A stretch of DNA of 64,000 nucleotides from Bartonella vinsonii subsp. arupensis OK-94-513 (GCF_000278235.1 NZ_JH725037.1:844302-908301); one strand, 5' to 3'; shown: positions 40,045 through 51,494, counted from the stretch's first letter. Program-made: numbers and translations. Notes: generated by a model not told the origin, from the letters alone.

Positions 40045-41455
40045 TATAGGCGTTATCCATTTTATCGGAATTGGTGGTATTGGCATGAGCGGAATTGCTG
40101 AGGTTTTTCATAATTTTGGCTATAAAGTTCAAGGATCAGATCAAGTTGAGAGTGCAAATGTTGAACGTTTACGGGGAAAAGGAATTCCCGTTCATATAGG
40201 TCATCGTGCTGAAAATTTAGGAGAGGCAGAGGTTGTTGTTTTTTCTACTGCTGTAAAAAAAACAAATCTTGAATATATTGCGGCGAAAGAAAGACATTTG
40301 CCACTTGTAAGACGTGCGGAAATGCTAGCCGAGCTCATGCGATTTCGTCGGGCTATTGCTGTTGGTGGTACGCATGGTAAAACAACTACCACATCAATGG
40401 TAGCCGCACTTCTTGTCGCTGGTCATTTGGATCCAGTTGTAATTAATGGCGGTATTATCAATGCTTATGGTACGAATACACGTATGGGAGAAGGGGATTG
40501 GATGGTCGTTGAGGCCGATGAAAGTGATGGTACATTTTTAAAGTTGCCTGCTGATATTGCTGTTGTTACGAATATTGATGCGGAGCATTTGGATCATTAC
40601 GGGAATTTTGATGCGGTGCGTCAGGCTTTTTGGCAATTTGTAGAGAATGTTCCTTTTTATGGTTTTGCTGTTTTGTGTCTTGACCATCCAGAGGTTCAGT
40701 CGTTGGCTAGTCGTATTGATGATCGTTGGGTGATTACATATGGTGCAAATCCACAGGCAGATGTTCGTTTTCTTAATCTTTCAATGGATGGTCAAAAAAC
40801 GCATTTTGATGTTCTTATTCGTTCGCGCAAAACAGGTAGAAAGACTGAGTTGAAAAATTTGATTTTGCCAATGTCTGGGCAGCACAATGTTTCTAATGCA
40901 ACAGCAGCGATTGCTATTGCTCATGAACTTGGCATTTCAAATGAAACTATAAAAAAAGGCTTAGCAGAATTTGGTGGAGTAAAACGGCGTTTTACGCAAA
41001 CAGGAAGTTGGCGTGGTATTGAAATATTTGATGATTATGGGCACCATCCTGTTGAAATAAAGGCTGTTTTATGTGCAGCGCGTGAGAGTACAAAAGGGCG
41101 TGTGATTGCGATTGCGCAACCACATCGTTATTCACGATTGTATCATTTATTTGATGATTTTGCTGCTTGTTTTAATGATGCAGATACAGTGTTGATTGCA
41201 CCTGTTTATGCGGCCGGTGAGGAGCCTATCGCTGGTTTTGGTGCTAGAGAATTGGTTGAACATATTCAAATGGCGGGTCATCGCGATGTGCGCTTGATTC
41301 ATGGTTTAGAGGATGCCATTTCGATTGTTTCTACATTTGCTCGCTCGGGGGATTATGTTGTTTTTCTTGGTGCAGGCAATATCACACAGTGGGCTTATGC
41401 GTTGCCTCATCAATTGGCGGTACTTGATAACAATGATAAATTTTCAGCTCATTGA
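40028..41455 (+). CDS. murC: UDP-MurNAc--L-alanine ligase
   Basis: First Mur ligase, adds L-alanine to UDP-MurNAc. [20 protein letters not shown] at the N-terminus, P-loop [18 protein letters not shown] near 113, [23 protein letters not shown] region, [19 protein letters not shown], and [10 protein letters not shown] near the C-terminal domain. ATG 40028 lies 7 bases after GGAG. 475 residues. Overlaps the end of murG and, at its own 3' end, the start of murB by 23 bases. Confidence 0.96.
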   Translation: MKMPLNIGVIHFIGIGGIGMSGIAEVFHNFGYKVQGSDQVESANVERLRGKGIPVHIGHRAENLGEAEVVVFSTAVKKTNLEYIAAKERHLPLVRRAEMLAELMRFRRAIAVGGTHGKTTTTSMVAALLVAGHLDPVVINGGIINAYGTNTRMGEGDWMVVEADESDGTFLKLPADIAVVTNIDAEHLDHYGNFDAVRQAFWQFVENVPFYGFAVLCLDHPEVQSLASRIDDRWVITYGANPQADVRFLNLSMDGQKTHFDVLIRSRKTGRKTELKNLILPMSGQHNVSNATAAIAIAHELGISNETIKKGLAEFGGVKRRFTQTGSWRGIEIFDDYGHHPVEIKAVLCAARESTKGRVIAIAQPHRYSRLYHLFDDFAACFNDADTVLIAPVYAAGEEPIAGFGARELVEHIQMAGHRDVRLIHGLEDAISIVSTFARSGDYVVFLGAGNITQWAYALPHQLAVLDNNDKFSAH

Positions 41456-42410
41456 TGGAGAAGCGCTGTTGGCGCGATTACAACCGATGTTGGGTGGAAT
41501 AAAAGGCAAACTTACGCCTAATGTCGAGATGCGTAAAGTGACGTGGTTTCGCACTGGTGGACGAGCAGAACTTTTTTATCAGCCTGCTGATGAAGCAGAT
41601 TTAGCTCTTTTCCTTCAAAATCTTCCTGAATCTGTTCCTGTAACGATTGTGGGTATTGGTTCTAATCTTTTGGTGCGTGATGGGGGAATTCCCGGTGTTG
41701 TTATTCGTCTTTCGGCTAAAGGTTTTGGCCAAGTGCAGCAAGTTTCTCCAACGCGTTTTTTTGTTGGCGCTGCTACGGCAGATAAACATTTAGCAGCAGC
41801 GGCTTTAGAAGCTGAGATTGCAGGTTTTCATTTTTATCATGGTATTCCTGGAGGTCTTGGAGGAGCACTCAAAATGAATGCAGGGGCTAATGGTATTGAG
41901 ACAGCAGCACGTGTTGTTGAGGTTTATGCCTTTGATCGTAAAGGACGGCGTCATATCTTGAGTTTGGAGGATATGCAGTATTCCTATCGCCATTGTAATG
42001 TTCCTGAAGACTTTATTTTTACTGCCGCTTTATTGGAAGGTCAGCGAGGAAATAAAGACGATATTCGTGCCGCTATGGATGAGGTTGTACTTCATCGAGA
42101 AACAGTACAGCCTGTTCGTGAAAAAACAGGTGGTTCAACTTTCCGAAATCCTGAAGGTACGTCTGCGTGGCGCGTTATTGATGAAGCGGGATGCCGTGGT
42201 TTACGGGTTGGTGGTGCTCAAATGAGCGAAATGCACTGTAATTTTATGATTAATACGGGACAGGCAACAGGCTATGATCTTGAAGCATTGGGTGAAAAAG
42301 TGCGTGCTCGTGTTTTTGCTCACTCGTCTCACCTATTGCAGTGGGAAATATGGCGTGTTGGTCAATTTGAACAAGGTCGTCATGTTCTCTCTTTTGAGCA
42401 GTCCCATTGA
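41433..42410 (+). CDS. murB: UDP-N-acetylenolpyruvoylglucosamine reductase
   Basis: FAD enzyme that reduces enolpyruvyl-UDP-GlcNAc to UDP-MurNAc. FAD-binding N-terminal part with [20 protein letters not shown] and [20 protein letters not shown], active site [20 protein letters not shown], and C-terminal [13 protein letters not shown] (catalytic Ser) with [20 protein letters not shown]. Type I MurB by length, about 325 residues from ATG 41433 ([10 protein letters not shown]); the open frame extends upstream inside murC without family similarity. Confidence 0.96.
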   Translation: MINFQLIDGEALLARLQPMLGGIKGKLTPNVEMRKVTWFRTGGRAELFYQPADEADLALFLQNLPESVPVTIVGIGSNLLVRDGGIPGVVIRLSAKGFGQVQQVSPTRFFVGAATADKHLAAAALEAEIAGFHFYHGIPGGLGGALKMNAGANGIETAARVVEVYAFDRKGRRHILSLEDMQYSYRHCNVPEDFIFTAALLEGQRGNKDDIRAAMDEVVLHRETVQPVREKTGGSTFRNPEGTSAWRVIDEAGCRGLRVGGAQMSEMHCNFMINTGQATGYDLEALGEKVRARVFAHSSHLLQWEIWRVGQFEQGRHVLSFEQSH

Positions 42411-42651
42411 GTTATTGGGTGCAGTAAAAAAACTACAATAAAAAATTGAGTCATTTCAAAGAGATAATAAAAAAATTCCATTAAGAATCAATAAATTAAC
42501 AGAGAAGCTCTTGCGTCTTGCGCCTGAGTCTGATTCATTATGAAAAATGCTAGGTTATTGATTCGCAAGGATAAATCTTAGTATTTTCTGTATGTGGTGT
42601 GAGTGGTTTTTATGTAGTCTATATATAGTAGGCAGAGGAGGGTGAGTTGTT

Positions 42652-43572
42652 ATGAAAGATGAACATATAGCTGTATTAATGGGGGGATTCTCCTCTGAAC
42701 GGTCTGTAAGTTTGTCTTCAGGTACTGCTTGTGCTGATATTCTTGAAGCTCAGGGATATCGTGTAAGTCGCGTGGATGTCGATGGACATATTGCTTCTGT
42801 TCTTGAGCAGTTGCAGCCCGATATTGCCTTCAATGCATTGCATGGTCCCTTTGGTGAAGATGGTCGTATTCAGGGTATTCTTGAATATTTGAAAATTCCT
42901 TATACCCATTCTGGAGTGATGGCATCAGCATTGGCGATGGATAAGGGGCGTGCAAAAATTATTGTTGCAAGCGTTGGAGTTTCTGTTGCGCCTTCTTGTG
43001 TTATGAACCGCTTTGCTGTTGGGCGAACGCATCCCATGGAGCCTCCTTATGTGATTAAGCCTGTGTGTGAAGGCTCTAGTTTTGGTGTTGTGATTGTCAA
43101 AGAAAATGAATCTGCCCCGCCTCATAATATTGTGGGAACTGAATGGGTTTATACGGATGAGGTGATCGTTGAAAAATACATTCCTGGTCGTGAGCTTACT
43201 TGTGCTGTTTTAGGAAATGAGGCGCTGGATGTTTGTGAAATTCTCCCTGATCAGCACTTTCAATTCTATAATTATGACTCGAAATATAAAACTGGTGGCT
43301 CTCTTCACATTTGTCCTGCACCACTTTCATCAAATATTTACCAAAAGGTGCAAAGAATGTCATTAGCTGCGCATCAGGCGATCGGTTGTCGAGGTGTTAG
43401 CCGTTCTGATTTTCGTTTTAATGAGGAAACGGGAGAATTGGTTTGGCTTGAAATTAATACCCAGCCCGGTATGACATCAACGTCTCTTTTCCCTGATATT
43501 GCAAAAGCGAGTGGTCGTACTTATGGCGATATTGTTCAGTGGATGGTGGAGGACGCGTCGTGTATGCGTTGA
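42652..43572 (+). CDS. ddl: D-alanine--D-alanine ligase
   Basis: ATP-grasp ligase that makes D-Ala-D-Ala for Mur[21 protein letters not shown] at the N-terminus, [30 protein letters not shown]-grasp [36 protein letters not shown] and the metal-binding ending [20 protein letters not shown]. 306 residues, the DdlB type that resides in dcw clusters. ATG 42652 follows GAGGAGGGTGAG. A 240-base gap separates it from murB, a likely place for an internal promoter; ftsQ starts within its 3' end. Confidence 0.95.
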   Translation: MKDEHIAVLMGGFSSERSVSLSSGTACADILEAQGYRVSRVDVDGHIASVLEQLQPDIAFNALHGPFGEDGRIQGILEYLKIPYTHSGVMASALAMDKGRAKIIVASVGVSVAPSCVMNRFAVGRTHPMEPPYVIKPVCEGSSFGVVIVKENESAPPHNIVGTEWVYTDEVIVEKYIPGRELTCAVLGNEALDVCEILPDQHFQFYNYDSKYKTGGSLHICPAPLSSNIYQKVQRMSLAAHQAIGCRGVSRSDFRFNEETGELVWLEINTQPGMTSTSLFPDIAKASGRTYGDIVQWMVEDASCMR

Positions 43573-44468
43573 ATGTTAATAAAACAGATGTTTCGATGGA
43601 GGTGCTGTTCGTGTCAGTTTTGCCACGTCTTTATCGTCGTGTGCTCCGGTTGATGTTTGAGTTTATAGCCGGTATTCATGTCCCTCGCCATTTTGGTTCT
43701 TTTGCAGTTTTATTGTTTTTCTTTTTTACAGTGCTTTATGGACTTTCATCAAGTGGTCATATGGGAATGATTGTGAAGGCTGTAGTAGCTGATACTGGTT
43801 TTGTGATTGCTGATGTCGATATAAATGGTAATAAGCGCTTAGTAAAACAGGAAGTTTTAAAAATTTTAGGACTTGATACTGCTGCGTCTATATTCACTTT
43901 TGATGTTGATAGAGCACGTTTTCTTTTAGAGCAGCAAGCTTGGGTTCAATCAGCTAATATTCAAAAAATTTATCCCAACAGAGTGCGTATTTCGGTTGTG
44001 GAGCGTGAACCCTATGCCATTTGGCAACATGATGGTGTGATGGATATTATTGATGATACAGGTCGTGTTATTTTACCCTTTAAAGGAGGGATTGTTCAGG
44101 GTTTGCCTCTTGTAGTTGGGCAGGGTGCGCAAAATGCTGCCAAAATGTTCCTTCAAGAGCTTTCGGTATATCCGCAGTTGTACAGTCGTGCTCGTGCTTT
44201 TGTGCGTGTAGGTGAACGGCGTTGGGATCTGGTCTTGGATAATGGCGTGCGCATTATGTTACCTGAAAAGGGTGCACTTGAAAGGCTTTCTTCTCTTCTT
44301 AAGACAGAGATAGCACAAGATCTTTTTTCTCGCGATATTCTAAGTCTTGATTTGCGTCTTTCTGATCGTATTACAGTTTCTTTGTCGGATGAGGCGTTAG
44401 AGCGTCGTGCGGCTGTTGTGGCAGAAGAAGAACGCATTTTAAAAGCACGAAAGGCAGGAAGCCTATGA
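43560..44468 (+). CDS. ftsQ: Cell division protein FtsQ
   Basis: Bitopic divisome protein linking early and late proteins. Short cytoplasmic tail, one transmembrane helix ([20 protein letters not shown], about residues 48-68), then a POTRA domain ([47 protein letters not shown]) and the beta domain ([36 protein letters not shown]). I place the start at GTG 43560, six bases after GGAGGA; the frame is also open at GTG 43539. About 302 residues. Overlaps ddl at its start and ftsA at its end. Confidence 0.92.
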   Translation: MYALNVNKTDVSMEVLFVSVLPRLYRRVLRLMFEFIAGIHVPRHFGSFAVLLFFFFTVLYGLSSSGHMGMIVKAVVADTGFVIADVDINGNKRLVKQEVLKILGLDTAASIFTFDVDRARFLLEQQAWVQSANIQKIYPNRVRISVVEREPYAIWQHDGVMDIIDDTGRVILPFKGGIVQGLPLVVGQGAQNAAKMFLQELSVYPQLYSRARAFVRVGERRWDLVLDNGVRIMLPEKGALERLSSLLKTEIAQDLFSRDILSLDLRLSDRITVSLSDEALERRAAVVAEEERILKARKAGSL

Positions 44469-45766
44469 TGCTACTTGGATCACATCATATGGGGGGACGT
44501 AAACCACGTTTTTTAACGGTTCTCGATGTCGGCTCAAGTAAGATTGTTTGTTTTATTGCTTGTTTGCGTCCTTTGAAACATACGCATTATTTACATGGTC
44601 GTACACATTCTATCGAGATTTTAGGCTTTGGGGTGCAGCGCTCACGCGGCATCAAATCCGGTGTTGTGATGGATATGCTTGAAGCAGAGCAATCAATACG
44701 CTTGGCTGTTGACGCGGCAGAAAAAATGGCTGGTTTAGTGGTGGATTCGGTGATTGTAAACTTTTCCTCAAGCCGATTACAAAGCACTCTTATTAATGGC
44801 ATGGTGCGTTTGAATGGCCGTGAAATAACACGCCGTGATGTGCGTATGGCATTTTCAGATGTTTCTCGCAAAGCTTTTGATGCAGAACGTCATGTCATGC
44901 ATTCCATTCCAGTCTCTTATGTATTGGATGGAGATAAAGGAATTTCTGATCCTATTGGAATGGCAGGGGAGTCGTTTGGGGTGGATGTGCATGTGTTGAC
45001 AGCAGAAACAGCGTCTTTGCGTAATTTAGAAACTTGCATTAATCGTGCACATTTGAGTGTTGAAGCAATGGTTGCAACCCCCTTTGCAAGTGGTCTTGCT
45101 GTTTTGATGAATGATGAGGCGCATTTAGGGGCGGCATGTATTGATTTTGGTGGTGGGACAACAACATTTTCGGTGTTTTTTGAAGGAAAATTTGTTCATG
45201 CCGATGCACTTGCAGTTGGTGGGCATCATGTAACGCTTGATATTGCGCGTGGATTTTCTATGTCACTTACAGAGGCAGAACGTTTAAAGGTGGTCTACGG
45301 TTCAGCACTTCAGACAAGTGCTGATGAGCGGCATATGATTAATGTAGCAGAGATTGGGAATGGCCATCGTGAAACGCAATATCCTCGTGCTGTTCTTGGT
45401 CGTATCATTCGTGCACGTGTTGAAGAAATCTTAGAGATGGTACGTGATTGTTTAAATCGTTCTGGTTTTTGTCACATTATTGGTAAGCGTGTTATTTTGA
45501 CTGGGGGGGCAAGCCAGTTAACAGGATTGCCAGAGATGGCACGGCGTATCTTAGGAAGAAATGTTCGTATAGGGCGGCCTTTAGGTATCTCGAGGCTTCC
45601 TTCTCTTGCAAAAGGGGCGGCGTTTACATCTGCTGTTGGATTGTTGATTTATCCGCAATTGGTGGGGTTTGAAGAAAAAACAATGCAGGGTGCAGTGAAT
45701 CATTTATCGATGGGCACGCGTGGGTATTTTCAGCGTGTTGGTCAGTGGTTGCGTGAGAGTTTTTAG
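44465..45766 (+). CDS. ftsA: Cell division protein FtsA
   Basis: Actin-like ATPase that tethers FtsZ filaments to the membrane. TVLDVGSSKIVCFIACLRPL (phosphate 1), GIKSGVVMDMLEAEQSIRLA, the 1C domain region between residues about 85 and 165, ACIDFGGGTTTFSVFFEGKF (phosphate 2), and VILTGGASQLTGLPEMARRI (adenosine site). The C-terminus ends with an amphipathic helix (GYFQRVGQWLRESF) that serves as membrane target. 433 residues, typical for Rhizobiales. Start overlaps ftsQ by four bases; ftsZ follows after 69 bases. Confidence 0.96.
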   Translation: MMLLGSHHMGGRKPRFLTVLDVGSSKIVCFIACLRPLKHTHYLHGRTHSIEILGFGVQRSRGIKSGVVMDMLEAEQSIRLAVDAAEKMAGLVVDSVIVNFSSSRLQSTLINGMVRLNGREITRRDVRMAFSDVSRKAFDAERHVMHSIPVSYVLDGDKGISDPIGMAGESFGVDVHVLTAETASLRNLETCINRAHLSVEAMVATPFASGLAVLMNDEAHLGAACIDFGGGTTTFSVFFEGKFVHADALAVGGHHVTLDIARGFSMSLTEAERLKVVYGSALQTSADERHMINVAEIGNGHRETQYPRAVLGRIIRARVEEILEMVRDCLNRSGFCHIIGKRVILTGGASQLTGLPEMARRILGRNVRIGRPLGISRLPSLAKGAAFTSAVGLLIYPQLVGFEEKTMQGAVNHLSMGTRGYFQRVGQWLRESF

Positions 45767-45835
45767 TTAAGTCTATAGAGGTAAAATTGAATTTCATCGC
45801 TTTAGCTTGCGGTGTCTTATGAGAAGGAAAAGAAA

Positions 45836-47590
45836 ATGACGATTAATCTGCATCGGCCAGATATCGCGGAATTGAAGCCACGCATTACCGTTTTTGGTGT
45901 TGGCGGTGGTGGCGGGAATGCCGTGAATAATATGATTAATGCTGGTCTTCAGGGAGTTGATTTTGTTGTGGCAAATACAGATGCACAGGCTTTGGCTATG
46001 TCAAAGGCTGAACGTGTTATCCAGCTTGGTGCAGCAGTTACAGAAGGTTTAGGTGCTGGTGCTTTGCCAGAAGTGGGACAAGCGGCTGCAGATGAATGTA
46101 TTGATGAAATTATCGACCATCTAGCAGATTCCCATATGGTCTTTATTACTGCTGGTATGGGGGGAGGTACCGGAACTGGGGCGGCTCCTGTTGTGGCTCG
46201 TGCGGCACGTGAAAAAGGTATTTTGACCGTTGGTGTTGTGACAAAGCCATTTCAGTTTGAAGGTGCACGCCGTATGAAAACGGCAGAGGCTGGTATTGAA
46301 GAATTACAAAAGTCTGTCGATACATTGATTGTTATTCCTAATCAGAATCTTTTTCGTATTGCAGATGAAAAAACAACATTTGCTGATGCTTTTGCTATGG
46401 CTGACCAAGTGCTTTATTCTGGTGTTGCTTCCATTACGGATTTGATGATTAAAGAAGGGCTCATTAATCTTGATTTTGCAGATGTTCGTTCTGTTATGCA
46501 TGAAATGGGGCGTGCGATGATGGGAACTGGTGAGGCATCTGGTGATGGGCGTGCTTTGGCTGCTGCTGAAGCCGCTATTGCAAATCCATTGTTGGATGAT
46601 ACTTCTATGCGTGGTGCGCGTGGTTTACTCATTTCCATTACTGGTGGTCGTGATATGACTCTCTTTGAAGTAGATGAAGCTGCTAATCGTATTCGTGAAG
46701 AAGTAGATGCGGATGCGAATGTTATCTTTGGGGCTATTGATGATGAGTCATTAGAGGGTGTTATTCGTGTATCTGTGGTGGCGACGGGTATTGATCGTGA
46801 GGTCAGTGAGATTGTTCAACCCTCTCATACTCAATTTCAAAAACCTGCACCTTCCATGCGCAAGAGCGATCCTGCTATGCCGCAGACTTCTTTGCATGTT
46901 CAGTCACCTCCCTTACGTTCTGAGTCAATGGTAGAAGTGATAGAAGCACTTGAAATAGAAAACGGCAAATCAGCTGGAGAACAGTTCCGTCCTAAAAGTC
47001 AAATTTTTGCACAGCCTGCAGATGCTGTTGTTGCACGAAATGCGAATGCTACTCCTTATGGAGCAAGTGCTGTTCATGGGCAGACGTCAAATGCGCCACG
47101 GATGCAAGTTGGCCGTGGTTCTCCGCAATCTATGATTGCACCAGTAAGCATGGAGGCAACGGCGCATGTTCTTGATGAGATGACAGAAGTTGTGAAACAG
47201 AAAGACAAGCAGGTACAACAGATGCAAGTACGTTCACCTATGCGTATGCCTGAGTTAAAGGATTTTCCCCCTGTTGTTCATGACCAACGTGTGAGGTCAT
47301 CTGCAGCTAGCCAAGGTCCTCGTAATCTTTGGCAGCGTTTGAAACAGAGTTTAACACATCGTGAGGAAGTAGAGCCAGAAGCTCGGCTAGAGCCTGCTGT
47401 GAGATCTTCTCAGCAGCAAGAAGCGCGTGTTTATAATAAAAGTTCTCAGGCATTGTCTCAGGATGCGTCTGTTTATGTTCCACGTCGTTCTGGTGCCTTA
47501 CACCCTCCTGTGCCGCAAGATCAGCGTAATTTTATAAGTGAAGAAGACCAGTTAGAAATACCAGCGTTTTTGCGTCGTCAGGCCAATTAA
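45836..47590 (+). CDS. ftsZ: Cell division protein FtsZ
   Basis: Tubulin-like GTPase forming the division ring. Core: [20 protein letters not shown], tubulin signature [16 protein letters not shown]7 loop [12 protein letters not shown]. After the core (about residue 315) comes an unusually long disordered linker of about 250 residues rich in Gln, Met, Ser, Arg and Pro, and the conserved C-terminal peptide [14 protein letters not shown] that binds FtsA and others. About 584 residues from ATG 45836, which has AAGGA 7 bases upstream; the frame is open 8 codons earlier. Long linkers are known in Rhizobiales FtsZ. Last gene before a strong terminator. Confidence 0.97.
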   Translation: MTINLHRPDIAELKPRITVFGVGGGGGNAVNNMINAGLQGVDFVVANTDAQALAMSKAERVIQLGAAVTEGLGAGALPEVGQAAADECIDEIIDHLADSHMVFITAGMGGGTGTGAAPVVARAAREKGILTVGVVTKPFQFEGARRMKTAEAGIEELQKSVDTLIVIPNQNLFRIADEKTTFADAFAMADQVLYSGVASITDLMIKEGLINLDFADVRSVMHEMGRAMMGTGEASGDGRALAAAEAAIANPLLDDTSMRGARGLLISITGGRDMTLFEVDEAANRIREEVDADANVIFGAIDDESLEGVIRVSVVATGIDREVSEIVQPSHTQFQKPAPSMRKSDPAMPQTSLHVQSPPLRSESMVEVIEALEIENGKSAGEQFRPKSQIFAQPADAVVARNANATPYGASAVHGQTSNAPRMQVGRGSPQSMIAPVSMEATAHVLDEMTEVVKQKDKQVQQMQVRSPMRMPELKDFPPVVHDQRVRSSAASQGPRNLWQRLKQSLTHREEVEPEARLEPAVRSSQQQEARVYNKSSQALSQDASVYVPRRSGALHPPVPQDQRNFISEEDQLEIPAFLRRQAN

Positions 47591-47708
47591 TTGGTAAAAA
47601 GTGAGGAAAGGGAGGAATTTTACTCCTTTTTCTATGGCGAGAAAAAGCTTTGTGGTGTCAGATATACTGCGTTTTTTGAGGGATTGAGCGAAATATTTTG
47701 TTTTTTAT

Positions 47709-47733
47709 AAACCCGCTTATAATAAGCGGGTTT
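47709..47733 (+). terminator. Rho-independent terminator after ftsZ
   Basis: Perfect 11-bp stem AAACCCGCTTA / TAAGCGGGTTT with a 3-base loop, followed by ATTATTT. It lies 119 bases after the ftsZ stop and separates the dcw operon from lpxC. Confidence 0.8.
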
Positions 47734-47809
47734 ATTATTTGCTATGCATATCATTTTTATGGTTTTATAACTGTTTTTAATAAGCGTAAAAGCAATTCAA
47801 TGTAGTGAT

Positions 47810-48685
47810 GTGGTGAATCTGGTGCAAAAATATCAATCCACTCTTAAACAAGCTGTGACATTTAAGGGTTATGGTGTCCACAGTGGGGGGGTATCTGTGC
47901 TGAAGGTTCATCCAGCGGATGTAGGGTGTGGGATTGTTTTCAAGCGTTGTGGATTAGACGGAACAGATCATATATTTCAAGCACATGCATCGCAAACGGG
48001 AGCGGCTCAATTATCAACGGTGCTTGGGCATGGAGAGTACAAAATTGAAACAATTGAACATTTGATGTCTGCTATCGTTGCTTATAATTTGGATAATCTC
48101 GTTATTGAAGTCTCAAGTCATGAGCTACCTATTTTGGATGGTTCTGCATGGCAGTATTGTCAAGTTTTTGAAGAAGTTGGCATTGTACAGCAGAATGCGT
48201 TGCGTTCCTATTTCATTATAAAAAAGCCACTGCGGGTTGAAGTTGATAGTGGTTTTGCAGAGTTTTTGCCGTTTAATGGGCGTCGTTTTGATATAATGAT
48301 TTCTTTCCCTTCTTCTGCTATTGGTAAGCAACACTTCATTTTTGATCTTACCACAAAGGGATTTCGAGATGATTTATCACGTGCGCGCACTTTTGGTTTT
48401 GTTAAAGACGTGGAAAAATTACGGGCTTCTGGAAAGGCGAGAGGTGCTTCTTTAGAAAATTCTCTTGTTATCGGTCTTGATGATAAAATCATGAATCCAG
48501 ATGGTCCTTATTGGAAGAATGAATGTGTGCGACACAAAATGCTTGATGCGATTGGTGATACTGCTTTACTTGGAGCACCTTTTATTGGATTATTCCGCTC
48601 CTATTGTGGTGGGCATCGAATTAATGCACAATTGGTGAAAGCTGTTTTGGCAGACGAATCGTGTTACGAAAAAAGTTATTTATAG
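47810..48685 (+). CDS. lpxC: UDP-3-O-acyl-GlcNAc deacetylase
   Basis: Zinc deacetylase for the committed step of lipid A synthesis. Zinc ligands His84 (TIEHLMSA), His242 and Asp246 (RHKMLDAIGD) are present, with the catalytic His in GGHRINAQL; other blocks are YGVHSGGVSVLKVHPA and SSHELPILDGSAW. 291 residues. The start is a GTG at 47810 or 47813 in a poor ribosome-binding context, so it is uncertain by a few codons. Has its own transcription unit after the ftsZ terminator. Confidence 0.94.
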   Translation: MVNLVQKYQSTLKQAVTFKGYGVHSGGVSVLKVHPADVGCGIVFKRCGLDGTDHIFQAHASQTGAAQLSTVLGHGEYKIETIEHLMSAIVAYNLDNLVIEVSSHELPILDGSAWQYCQVFEEVGIVQQNALRSYFIIKKPLRVEVDSGFAEFLPFNGRRFDIMISFPSSAIGKQHFIFDLTTKGFRDDLSRARTFGFVKDVEKLRASGKARGASLENSLVIGLDDKIMNPDGPYWKNECVRHKMLDAIGDTALLGAPFIGLFRSYCGGHRINAQLVKAVLADESCYEKSYL

Positions 48686-48756
48686 GTGATGTGAGAGAAA
48701 GATTGAAAAGATTTTCTTATGGCTGGTTTGATTTTTAAGGGGATGATTGACCTAAG

Positions 48757-48775
48757 CCACTAAATTGGTTAGTGG
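48757..48775 (+). terminator. Weak hairpin after lpxC
   Basis: CCACTAA / TTAGTGG with a 5-base loop, followed by ATTTTAAAG. Seventy bases downstream of lpxC; possible terminator. Confidence 0.45.
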
Positions 48776-48855
48776 ATTTTAAAGTGATATGGTATAAAAA
48801 TTTTTAATAAATAACTTTTGCTACAAGGTGATATTCTCTGGAGGCCGGGAAAACT

Positions 48856-49749
48856 ATGATAAAATCTTATGGATGTATTGAAAATTTGGCATATAGGAAA
48901 TCTAATATTGTACGCAAGGTGTTGGGGGTTATGCTTTTGGGGAGCACTTGCGTGTTAGCAGGTTGTTTATTTAAAGAGAAAAATACCCTTGATCCTTCTG
49001 CATATGTTTTAAAAATGGATCCACCAGATGTTTTATATAATCAGGCACTTGCTAGCCTTAATAGTGGACGACTTGGGGATGCATCGAAAAAGTTCCTTAC
49101 GATTGAAAAACAGTATGCTTATACGGACTGGGGGCGTAAATCCCTAGTGATGGGCGCTTTTACAAATTATCGACTTGGCAAGTATGATGATTCAATTAGT
49201 ATGGCTCAGCGCTATATTACTCTTTATCCAGGATCAGATGATTCTGCTTATGCTTATTATATTATTGGTCTTTCTTCTTTCCGACGGATTCCTGATGTTA
49301 CACGAGATCAACGCGATACAAAGCGTGCTATTGCTGCTATGCAACTTCTCATAGAGCGCTATCCGCATTCTGAGTATGTGGAGGATGCTAAAGCAAAGAT
49401 ACGTTTTGGTCGAGAGCAGTTGGCTGGTAAAGAAATGCAGGTTGGCCGTTATTATGAAGAAGGCCGACGCTATCTTGCTGCAAGTAGAAGATTTCGTACG
49501 GTGGTTGAAGAGTATTCCGATACAAATCAAATTGAAGAAGCACTTTTTCGCTTGACAGAAGTTAATCTTGCTCTTGGCTTAACTGCGGAAGCACAGACAG
49601 CAGCAGCTATTTTAGGACGTAATTATCCTAAAAGTGAGTGGTATAAGTTTTCTTATAATTTATTGCAAAAGAATAGCATATCTCCACAGGAGCATAAATC
49701 TTCTTGGATCTCACATGCTTTAAGTGGTGATAAGAATAAGGCACGTTGA
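48856..49749 (+). CDS. bamD: Outer membrane assembly lipoprotein BamD
   Basis: Lipoprotein of the BAM complex that works with BamA to insert beta-barrel proteins. Signal sequence with lipobox VLAGC, lipidated Cys37 (VMLLGSTCVLAGCLFKEKNT), then five tetratricopeptide repeats: PPDVLYNQALASLNSGRLGD, DWGRKSLVMGAFTNYRLGKY, DDSAYAYYIIGLSSFRRIPD (with the conserved DQRDTKRA block), YPHSEYVEDAKAKIRFGREQ and DTNQIEEALFRLTEVNLALG. 297 residues, the Rhizobiales length. recN starts 7 bases after it. Confidence 0.94.
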   Translation: MIKSYGCIENLAYRKSNIVRKVLGVMLLGSTCVLAGCLFKEKNTLDPSAYVLKMDPPDVLYNQALASLNSGRLGDASKKFLTIEKQYAYTDWGRKSLVMGAFTNYRLGKYDDSISMAQRYITLYPGSDDSAYAYYIIGLSSFRRIPDVTRDQRDTKRAIAAMQLLIERYPHSEYVEDAKAKIRFGREQLAGKEMQVGRYYEEGRRYLAASRRFRTVVEEYSDTNQIEEALFRLTEVNLALGLTAEAQTAAAILGRNYPKSEWYKFSYNLLQKNSISPQEHKSSWISHALSGDKNKAR

Positions 49750-49755
49750 TTTTAT

Positions 49756-51417
49756 ATGCTGGTACAGCTTTCGATTCATAATATTGTTTTGATCGAAACG
49801 CTTGATATTCATTTCACAGCGGGTTTATCGGTTTTAACTGGAGAAACAGGTGCTGGAAAGTCTATTCTTCTTGATGCTTTGTCGCTAGCTCTTGGTGGGC
49901 GTGGGGATGCTTCGCTTGTGCGTCATGGTGCTGACCGCGGGCAGGTGACAGCTGTCTTTGATGTGCCTGTTTCGCATCCTGCGCGCCAGATCATCCGTGA
50001 AAATGGTTTTGATGATGAAGGCGATATCATTTTACGACGTGTGCAGTCAAGTGATGGTCGTAGCCGTGTTTTTATCAATGATCAGGTTGCCAGTGTTGCA
50101 TTGATGCGTAATGTTGGACGGCAGTTGGTGGAAATTCACGGACAGCATGATGATCGTGCACTTGTTGATGTTGCAACACATCGCCAGTTATTAGATGCCT
50201 TTGGGGGGCTTGAGGATGAAACGGAAAATTTGCGGCAGTGCTATCGGATATGGCGTGAATTTGAAGAACGCTTGCAAAATCAGCGTAGTAAAGTAGAAGA
50301 TGCTGTGCGTGAGGCTGATTATCTTCGTGCATGTGTGGAAGAGCTTGAAAAGCTTGATTTTCAAGTTGGTGAAGAAGAGAAACTGTCTCTTCGTCGTGCG
50401 GATATGCTGAAATTAGAAAAAATAGCGACGGATATTAAAGAGGCTGATGATCTCTTAAGTGGACCAAAATCACCAATTCCTGTTCTTTCTAATTTGGTAA
50501 GGCGTTTGGAGAGAAAAATCTCTGAAGCGCAAGAGCTCATTACACCTGTCGTGAAATCTATTGATGAGGCATTGCATGCACTTGCAGCAGCACAAGAGGG
50601 TATTGAAGAGGCAGTGCGGGCATTGGATTTTGATACTGGTGAATTGGAACGGATAGAAGAGCGTCTTTTTGCTCTTCGTGGTTTTGCTCGTAAATATCAT
50701 GTTGCTGCAGATGAATTGGTTTTGTTGCGTGATAAAATGGACGCTGAGCTTGCTGATTTCGAGGATGCGCAAGCTACATTAACGCGTTTCGAACATGAGG
50801 CACAGGAAGCACAAAAAAAATATGATGTATTAGCGCAAGCATTATCAATAAAGCGTCGAGAAGTAGCAAAGCACTTGTCTGAAAGTGTTATGGCTGAATT
50901 ACCGGCATTAAAATTGGAAAAAGCAGAATTTATTGTTGAAATACAAAGCGATATTGAAAAACGGGGGGAAGAAGGGATAGATCGTATTGAATATTGGGTT
51001 CGGACAAATCCTGGAACACGCGCGGGACCAATGCTTAGTGTGGCTTCAGGTGGTGAACTGTCTCGTTTTTTATTAGCGTTAAAAGTTGTTCTGTCTGATC
51101 GTGGATCAGCTCCAACATTGATCTTTGATGAAATTGATACGGGGGTTGGGGGAGCTGTTGCCGCTGCTATTGGACAACGATTGCAGCGTTTATCAAAAAC
51201 TATTCAGGTTTTTGCTATTACACATGCACCGCAGGTAGCCTCCAAAGCACATAGCCACTTTCTTATTTCAAAGGCTGAAAGTGATGATAAAGGGCGTTTT
51301 ATGACGGCTGTGCATAAAATGGAGGAGCATGAGCGTGCAGAAGAAATTGCCCGCATGTTAGCAGGAGAACAGATTACGCAAGAGGCGCGTGCAGCTGCTC
51401 AAAAGCTTCTCACATAG
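49756..51417 (+). CDS. recN: DNA repair protein RecN
   Basis: SMC-like ATPase recruited to double strand breaks. N-terminal Walker A GETGAGKS at residues 29-36 within LSVLTGETGAGKSILLDALS, Q-loop FINDQVASVALMRNVG, long central coiled coil (about 155-385), and C-terminal ABC signature SVASGGELSRFLLALK, Walker B PTLIFDEIDTGVGG and ITHAPQVASKAHSH. 553 residues. Probably cotranscribed with bamD and ligA, a Rhizobiales arrangement. Confidence 0.95.
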   Translation: MLVQLSIHNIVLIETLDIHFTAGLSVLTGETGAGKSILLDALSLALGGRGDASLVRHGADRGQVTAVFDVPVSHPARQIIRENGFDDEGDIILRRVQSSDGRSRVFINDQVASVALMRNVGRQLVEIHGQHDDRALVDVATHRQLLDAFGGLEDETENLRQCYRIWREFEERLQNQRSKVEDAVREADYLRACVEELEKLDFQVGEEEKLSLRRADMLKLEKIATDIKEADDLLSGPKSPIPVLSNLVRRLERKISEAQELITPVVKSIDEALHALAAAQEGIEEAVRALDFDTGELERIEERLFALRGFARKYHVAADELVLLRDKMDAELADFEDAQATLTRFEHEAQEAQKKYDVLAQALSIKRREVAKHLSESVMAELPALKLEKAEFIVEIQSDIEKRGEEGIDRIEYWVRTNPGTRAGPMLSVASGGELSRFLLALKVVLSDRGSAPTLIFDEIDTGVGGAVAAAIGQRLQRLSKTIQVFAITHAPQVASKAHSHFLISKAESDDKGRFMTAVHKMEEHERAEEIARMLAGEQITQEARAAAQKLLT

Positions 51418-51494
51418 ATATAATTGACGCGCATGCGTTCATTGAGGTTCTATTTATGCAGAAGAGTTGAGAACCTTATGGCCATGGCCCATAA

